Positions 5,977-9,037 of a stretch of DNA of 9,037 nt are shown piece by piece (position 1 is the stretch's first letter; each line of letters begins with the position of its first letter). The position numbers and the translations under genes are program-made. A model generated the notes under the pieces. That model searched no databases and was not told the origin of the DNA. It was given only the letters and a program-made list of their open reading frames with translations. Origin of the DNA: UBA1151 sp963579925 (GTDB lineage: Bacteria > Chloroflexota > Dehalococcoidia > Lucifugimonadales > Lucifugimonadaceae); the NCBI GenBank assembly GCA_963579925.1, contig CAUZJA010000113.1:1-9037 (forward strand). Direction: 5' to 3'.

Positions 5977-5994
5977 TGTTTCCCAGAAGTTGTC
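5977..5994 (-). repeat. 18-bp near-repeat, copy A
   Basis: The + strand reads TGTTTCCCAGAAGTTGTC. It matches 6202-6219 at 17 of 18 positions in the same orientation, 225 bp apart. The segment between is AT-richer than its surroundings. Confidence 0.55.
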
Positions 5995-6049
5995 TCCCGA
6001 GGAACCTTGAATCCAATATGTAAGTACGGATTAGCGTGTACAATAGGGG

Positions 6050-6069
6050 TTATCAACGTGTTTTCCACA
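6050..6069 (+). other. Two DnaA-box-like 9-mers in tandem
   Basis: TTATCAACG (6050-6058) and TTTTCCACA (6061-6069) resemble the DnaA box TTATNCACA with two and one mismatches, in the same direction and 11 bp apart. There are only two of them and no replication gene is near, so this is weak. Confidence 0.15.
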
Positions 6070-6088
6070 GATATATATGTCTGGGAAT

Positions 6089-6101
6089 AACGAATATCGT
6101 T
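6089..6101. repeat. Short perfect inverted repeat, operator-like
   Basis: AACGA and TCGTT flank ATA, a compact palindrome in the AT-richer segment. No gene starts next to it, so a regulatory role is not shown. Confidence 0.25.
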
Positions 6102-6201
6102 GTGTTAGCGAATCTGTAAAACGAATACGCTTACGTAGCGGCGCGAATTTGGTCAGTCAGGTTCATCTAGCGCAAGAACAGAATCCAACAGCGAAAAAAC
6201 G

Positions 6202-6219
6202 TGTTTCCCAGAATTTGTC
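6202..6219 (-). repeat. 18-bp near-repeat, copy B
   Basis: The + strand reads TGTTTCCCAGAATTTGTC, one mismatch from 5977-5994. It lies 6 nt beyond the stop of the PNPOx-fold gene. Confidence 0.55.
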
Positions 6220-6225
6220 GCGCTA

Positions 6226-6681
6226 TTACTTGTCTTCCGCGTATCGTTGGTGCCACTCTCCGCGCCAGCTTGTGATTTTGTCTGGCGTGAGCTTTAGCAG
6301 GTACCGCAAGTTGTCTCGGGTTTTCTCCAGATACGCCAGTCCGGCTTCGCCACTGTAACGCTGCACCATCTCAGTGCCGAGCTCCAGCCCGAGTCCCTCC
6401 ATACGCACAGGCCCCTCGACGATTTCGATGGTGCCTTCAAGCAACACGCGGGAGTGATCAGGGTTGATGTCGTCGGCGCAGGAGACGGCTACTTTAGGAT
6501 TCGCCTTGATGTACTCGACGAATTTCGATTTGCCGCGTGGGATGATGTACATAGATTCGCCATCCCAGGATTCCCAGACGGGTGCAATATACGGACTGCC
6601 ATCAGGCTTGACCGTCGCCAATCTCGCAATTACGGCCGTCGCCAGGAAAGCATCGATTTCCGATTTAGTTAGTTTGGGCAT
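6226..6681 (-). CDS. PNPOx-fold flavin/F420-binding protein
   Basis: This 151-aa split-barrel protein belongs to the pyridoxamine 5'-phosphate oxidase / F420-dependent FDOR superfamily. The first part is diagnostic: FLATAVIARLATVKPDGSPYIAPVWESWDGES (12-43), then the PRGKSKFVEYIKANPKVAVSC stretch (49-68), where Lys/Ser residues of this family usually contact the cofactor phosphate. The C-terminal half (RYLLKLTPDKITSWRGEWH) is also typical. Members carry FMN or F420 and act as oxidoreductases or F420-handling proteins in the cytoplasm; cofactor choice cannot be settled here. The ATG at 6681 lies inside the previous gene (17-nt overlap, different frame), with GGGAG about 7 nt upstream, so it is translationally coupled to the UxuA-like gene and is the last gene of the operon. 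No clear terminator follows; a T6 run about 30 nt downstream lacks a stem. Confidence 0.88.
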   Translation of the reverse strand: MPKLTKSEIDAFLATAVIARLATVKPDGSPYIAPVWESWDGESMYIIPRGKSKFVEYIKANPKVAVSCADDINPDHSRVLLEGTIEIVEGPVRMEGLGLELGTEMVQRYSGEAGLAYLEKTRDNLRYLLKLTPDKITSWRGEWHQRYAEDK

Positions 6682-7903
6682 CAGTCTCTCCCTCGGGCAG
6701 CATGGCAGGATTAGGTGTTTCGATCATCGCGGGACCAGGCGGCGCGAATATCGATCGCTTCGGCTCGTGGCTACTCTCGCCCAGCGGAATCCCGCGGCTC
6801 ACAGTGGCGTCAGGGCCGTAGATGTCACTTGAGGAACCAGCGGCAGCAGAGACATCCGGACTGCTCTTGGCCTCAGCCTCAGCTTCCGCAGCCGTTTCCT
6901 CTGCCACAACGTCCATGAGCGCCTGGATGTATCCATTGGCGTATGCACGTCCTTGATGGCCCCACTGGGAATCGCCAATGGTATTCGGCACGTGATCGTT
7001 GACCAGCACGCCGGGGAATCCGACCTCCTGGTAGACCTTGATCATCTTGTACATGTTCACGTGGCCGGTGTTGATGAACTCTTCCTGGAACGGCTCGCCC
7101 GGGTTGGAGACGTTGCGGAAGTGGACGTACAGAATCTTGCCTCGTTCGCCGAAGTATCGAACCATGTCGTAGATACCGCCGTCGGCCGCGTCTTCCATCT
7201 CAGAGAACGTGCCCTGGCAGAATTCAATGGCGTTTGAAGGCGAGTCAACGATCTCGATGAGTCGTTTGTACTCTTCGAACCCCGTGAGAAGTCTTGGAAT
7301 ACCGCCTACTGATTTCACTGGTGGGTCTGGTGGATGGACCCCTAGTCGAATGCCCTCTTCCTCGGCAATCGGCGTGATGATTTTGATCCAGTGCTCCAGG
7401 TTGCACCACATCTCTTCTTCAGTGAACTCGCGGCCATGTGTGAACGGCGCATTCATATGTTCGTGATGGTCGTAACTCGAAACCTTGGAGCCGCCACGAT
7501 TCAGCGTGTGGAACGAGGTGCGCCAGACGTTTGATGGCATCCAGTTGTAACCGAAAATGGGGATCCCCGCCCGCGCAATGCTGCGGACGGTGTGAATCAT
7601 GTTCTCGATCTGCTCATCACGCTTCGGACCGCCCAGCATGATGTGGTCATAGAACGCCGTCGGAACGTTCTCCAACGCCTCCAGATGCAGTCCGTGCGAC
7701 TCCACCTGCATACGAAGTTTCAGTAGATCTTCAAACTCCCACCGTTCGGTGCCGGGAACGGCGCCAAAGGTGTTGTACGACTGCAACACAACGTCGCTTG
7801 CGCCGTATTGGGCCGCGAACGTCAGGAAGTCGTCGAGGTTGGTTTCCGATTGCCCGGCGGGGGTGGTGAAACCGGAAGCAAGAAAGTTGAAGCCAATTCG
7901 CAT
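6665..7903 (-). CDS. UxuA-family (mannonate dehydratase-like) TIM-barrel protein with C-terminal tail
   Basis: This 412-aa protein is of the UxuA family, whose founder dehydrates D-mannonate to 2-keto-3-deoxygluconate. The four Mn ligands of UxuA are in place: His190 (RLGVHPPDPP), Cys229 (EFCQGTFSE), His261 (LYVHFRNV) and Asp303 (VNDHVP). FINTGHVNMYKMIK (276-289) matches the LNGDVDMYEVVK segment of UxuA. Classical UxuA reads HPDDPP, CTGS and PDHG at these sites, so the pocket is altered and the substrate may differ. Residues from about 333 form an Ala/Glu/Ser/Pro-rich, low-complexity tail of roughly 80 residues that the neighbouring paralogue lacks. The ATG at 7903 has AAGGAAA 8 nt upstream, overlapping the previous gene's stop, with a 13-nt gap. 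Its end overlaps the PNPOx-fold gene by 17 nt. Confidence 0.85.
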   Translation of the reverse strand: MRIGFNFLASGFTTPAGQSETNLDDFLTFAAQYGASDVVLQSYNTFGAVPGTERWEFEDLLKLRMQVESHGLHLEALENVPTAFYDHIMLGGPKRDEQIENMIHTVRSIARAGIPIFGYNWMPSNVWRTSFHTLNRGGSKVSSYDHHEHMNAPFTHGREFTEEEMWCNLEHWIKIITPIAEEEGIRLGVHPPDPPVKSVGGIPRLLTGFEEYKRLIEIVDSPSNAIEFCQGTFSEMEDAADGGIYDMVRYFGERGKILYVHFRNVSNPGEPFQEEFINTGHVNMYKMIKVYQEVGFPGVLVNDHVPNTIGDSQWGHQGRAYANGYIQALMDVVAEETAAEAEAEAKSSPDVSAAAGSSSDIYGPDATVSRGIPLGESSHEPKRSIFAPPGPAMIETPNPAMLPEGETDAQTN

Positions 7904-7916
7904 GTACTGAATTTCC

Positions 7917-8912
7917 TTAGTGAGCGCCGTGGAGCGACGTGTTGGTTGCGGTTTCGATTAGCGCTTGAATGTAGCCATTAGCGTACGCCTTGGCCCGGTG
8001 GCCATAGTCAGTATCGCCAACGGTGTGAGGCACGTGATCGTCCATGAAGAAGCCGTCGAATCCATTTTCTGCGTAGATCCGCATCGCCTTGTACATGTCC
8101 ACGTATCCGGTATTGATGAACGTCTCATGGAACTTCGGCACCGTGCCTGAGACGTTGCGGAAATGAACGTAGAGGACCTTCTTGCGCTTCACGAAGTACT
8201 CAATCATCTCGTAGATGCTTGGACCGCTGTCCTTGTCTGCACCTGCCATCTGCGAGAACGAGCCCTGGCAGAGCAGGATTCCGTTGGCGGGCGAGTCCAC
8301 GATCTCGATCAGGCGTTTGTAGCCTTCAAAGTTGTGGAGCAGTTGCGGCACGCCTGCAACCACCGGCATTGGAGGGTCGACCGGGTGCAGGCCGATGCGA
8401 ACGCCGTACTCCTCTGCCACCGACGTAATCGTCCTTACCCACGTCTCAAGGCATTCCCATGCGCTCTCAAGCGTCATTTCGAAGTCCAGCACATCAGGCC
8501 AGTGTTCGACTTCTGAGTCGTACGCCGTGCCCATTGCGCCGTTGCCAATGTCTACATGGCCCGTGCGGTAGTAGCGCGGGTATCGCCAACTCATCGTGTA
8601 CATCGGAATGCCGGCCCGGCCGATGTTCTTGATCGTCTCGACCATGTTCTCAAGCTGCTCATCGAACTTCGGCCCACCCGTGATCAGGTCATTCCGCATA
8701 TCGATCTGCGTGTTTTCGATGGCCGTAAGTTTCAGGTCGAACTCTTCAACGCGATTCTTGAGCGCTATGATGTCGACGAGTTCCCACTTGCCGTTCTTCA
8801 CTGGTACGGGCGGCGTGTTGAGCACGACATCTTGGATACCAAGTTGCGCCATGAAGCGCATCGCCTGCGCGTCACTGGCGCTGTTGCGCCCCATTCCGAT
8901 TCTCATGCTCAT
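7917..8912 (-). CDS. UxuA-family (mannonate dehydratase-like) TIM-barrel protein, second paralogue
   Basis: This 331-aa paralogue of the next gene lacks the long tail. It retains the same metal-ligand set: His176 (GLHPVDPP), Cys215 (LLCQGSFSQ), His250 (LYVHFRNV) and Asp292 (DDHVPHT). FHETFINTGYVDMYKAMR aligns well with the corresponding UxuA segment. Like its neighbour it departs from classical HPDDPP and PDHG. The middle region (about 105-145, YTMSWRYPRYYRTGHVDIGN) differs most from the paralogue and probably lines the substrate side. The ATG at 8912 is preferred over the ATG at 8906 because GGAGG lies 6 nt upstream, within the end of the preceding gene. That ATG overlaps the preceding TGA (ATGA), a coupling arrangement. 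Predicted cytoplasmic sugar-acid dehydratase or a related lyase/isomerase; substrate unknown. Confidence 0.86.
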   Translation of the reverse strand: MSMRIGMGRNSASDAQAMRFMAQLGIQDVVLNTPPVPVKNGKWELVDIIALKNRVEEFDLKLTAIENTQIDMRNDLITGGPKFDEQLENMVETIKNIGRAGIPMYTMSWRYPRYYRTGHVDIGNGAMGTAYDSEVEHWPDVLDFEMTLESAWECLETWVRTITSVAEEYGVRIGLHPVDPPMPVVAGVPQLLHNFEGYKRLIEIVDSPANGILLCQGSFSQMAGADKDSGPSIYEMIEYFVKRKKVLYVHFRNVSGTVPKFHETFINTGYVDMYKAMRIYAENGFDGFFMDDHVPHTVGDTDYGHRAKAYANGYIQALIETATNTSLHGAH

Positions 8913-9037
8913 GCCGTGCCTCCGTTCGAGGCGCTTGTACTGACCGGACCGCCGTAATCACCCTCTCTGGTTACACCGTCGATCACGCCTTGAATGTAGC
9001 CCTGCGCGAACAGGCGTGAGCGGTAGCCGCCGAGGTT
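8909..9037 (-). CDS. UxuA-like paralogue, C-terminal end only (cut by window)
   Basis: In minus-strand sense the edge of the window reads NLGGYRSRLFAQGYIQGVID followed by GVTREGDYGGPVSTSASNGG and a TGA at 8911-8909. The YRSRLFAQGYIQGVID part lines up with AKAYANGYIQALIETA of the gene at 7917-8912 and with GRAYANGYIQALMDVV of the gene at 6665-7903, so this is very probably a third member of the same family. Only the last 42 residues are visible and no catalytic residue can be checked. The TGA overlaps the next gene's ATG (ATGA), and the next gene's ribosome binding site lies within its last codons. Confidence 0.78.
   Translation of the reverse strand, partial: NLGGYRSRLFAQGYIQGVIDGVTREGDYGGPVSTSASNGGTA

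Noticed and set aside
6050..6101. Replication origin
   Set aside because: Only two imperfect DnaA-like 9-mers, no dnaA, dnaN or other replication gene, and no box cluster.
1..9037. CRISPR array, prophage or insertion sequence genes
   Set aside because: No regularly spaced repeats, integrase, transposase or phage gene is visible on either strand.

Overview
The window looks like a chromosomal stretch of a mesophilic environmental bacterium. It has moderate-to-high GC, tight overlapping operons and paralogue families: paired acyl-CoA dehydrogenases, UxuA-like dehydratases, PAL-type NHL propellers and a PNPOx/F420-type flavin protein. This gene mix is what I would expect from uncultured marine or soil Chloroflexota such as the SAR202 group. 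That assignment is inference from gene content; no phylogenetic marker is present.

Positions 1-2652 (+ strand) hold a four-gene chain: the C-terminal part of one acyl-CoA dehydrogenase (ACAD), a complete second ACAD, a HIT-family hydrolase and a YqeK-like HD-domain phosphohydrolase. Gaps are 10 nt, then overlaps of 1 and 4 nt, so the genes are probably co-transcribed and translationally coupled. The two ACADs look like the unequal halves of a heteromeric enzyme. The last two genes both belong to families acting on nucleotide or dinucleoside polyphosphates.

Positions 2653-3451 have no intact gene. They hold several palindromic repeats, including a 77-bp imperfect inverted repeat, and a decayed small membrane protein gene on the minus strand.

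Positions 3452-5343 (minus) carry two tandem copies of a six-bladed NHL beta-propeller gene related to peptidyl-alpha-hydroxyglycine alpha-amidating lyase (PAL). The upstream copy (4462-5343) is intact with a good ribosome binding site. The downstream copy (3452-4332) is broken by a stop codon and a frameshift at a homopolymer.

Positions 5344-6225 lack a credible protein gene. The 5572-5960 part is rich in stem-loops whose hyperstable tetraloops are all in the minus-strand sense, so it may encode an unrecognised structured RNA. The 6000-6220 part is AT-richer and is flanked by an 18-bp near-repeat.

Positions 6226-9037 (minus) form an operon of three UxuA-family (mannonate dehydratase-like) TIM-barrel genes in tandem, the first cut by the window edge, followed by a PNPOx-fold flavin/F420 protein. 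Junctions are a 4-nt ATGA overlap, a 13-nt gap and a 17-nt overlap. The metal ligands of UxuA are kept, but surrounding active-site motifs differ from classical UxuA, so this is probably a sugar-acid dehydratase subfamily of unknown substrate.
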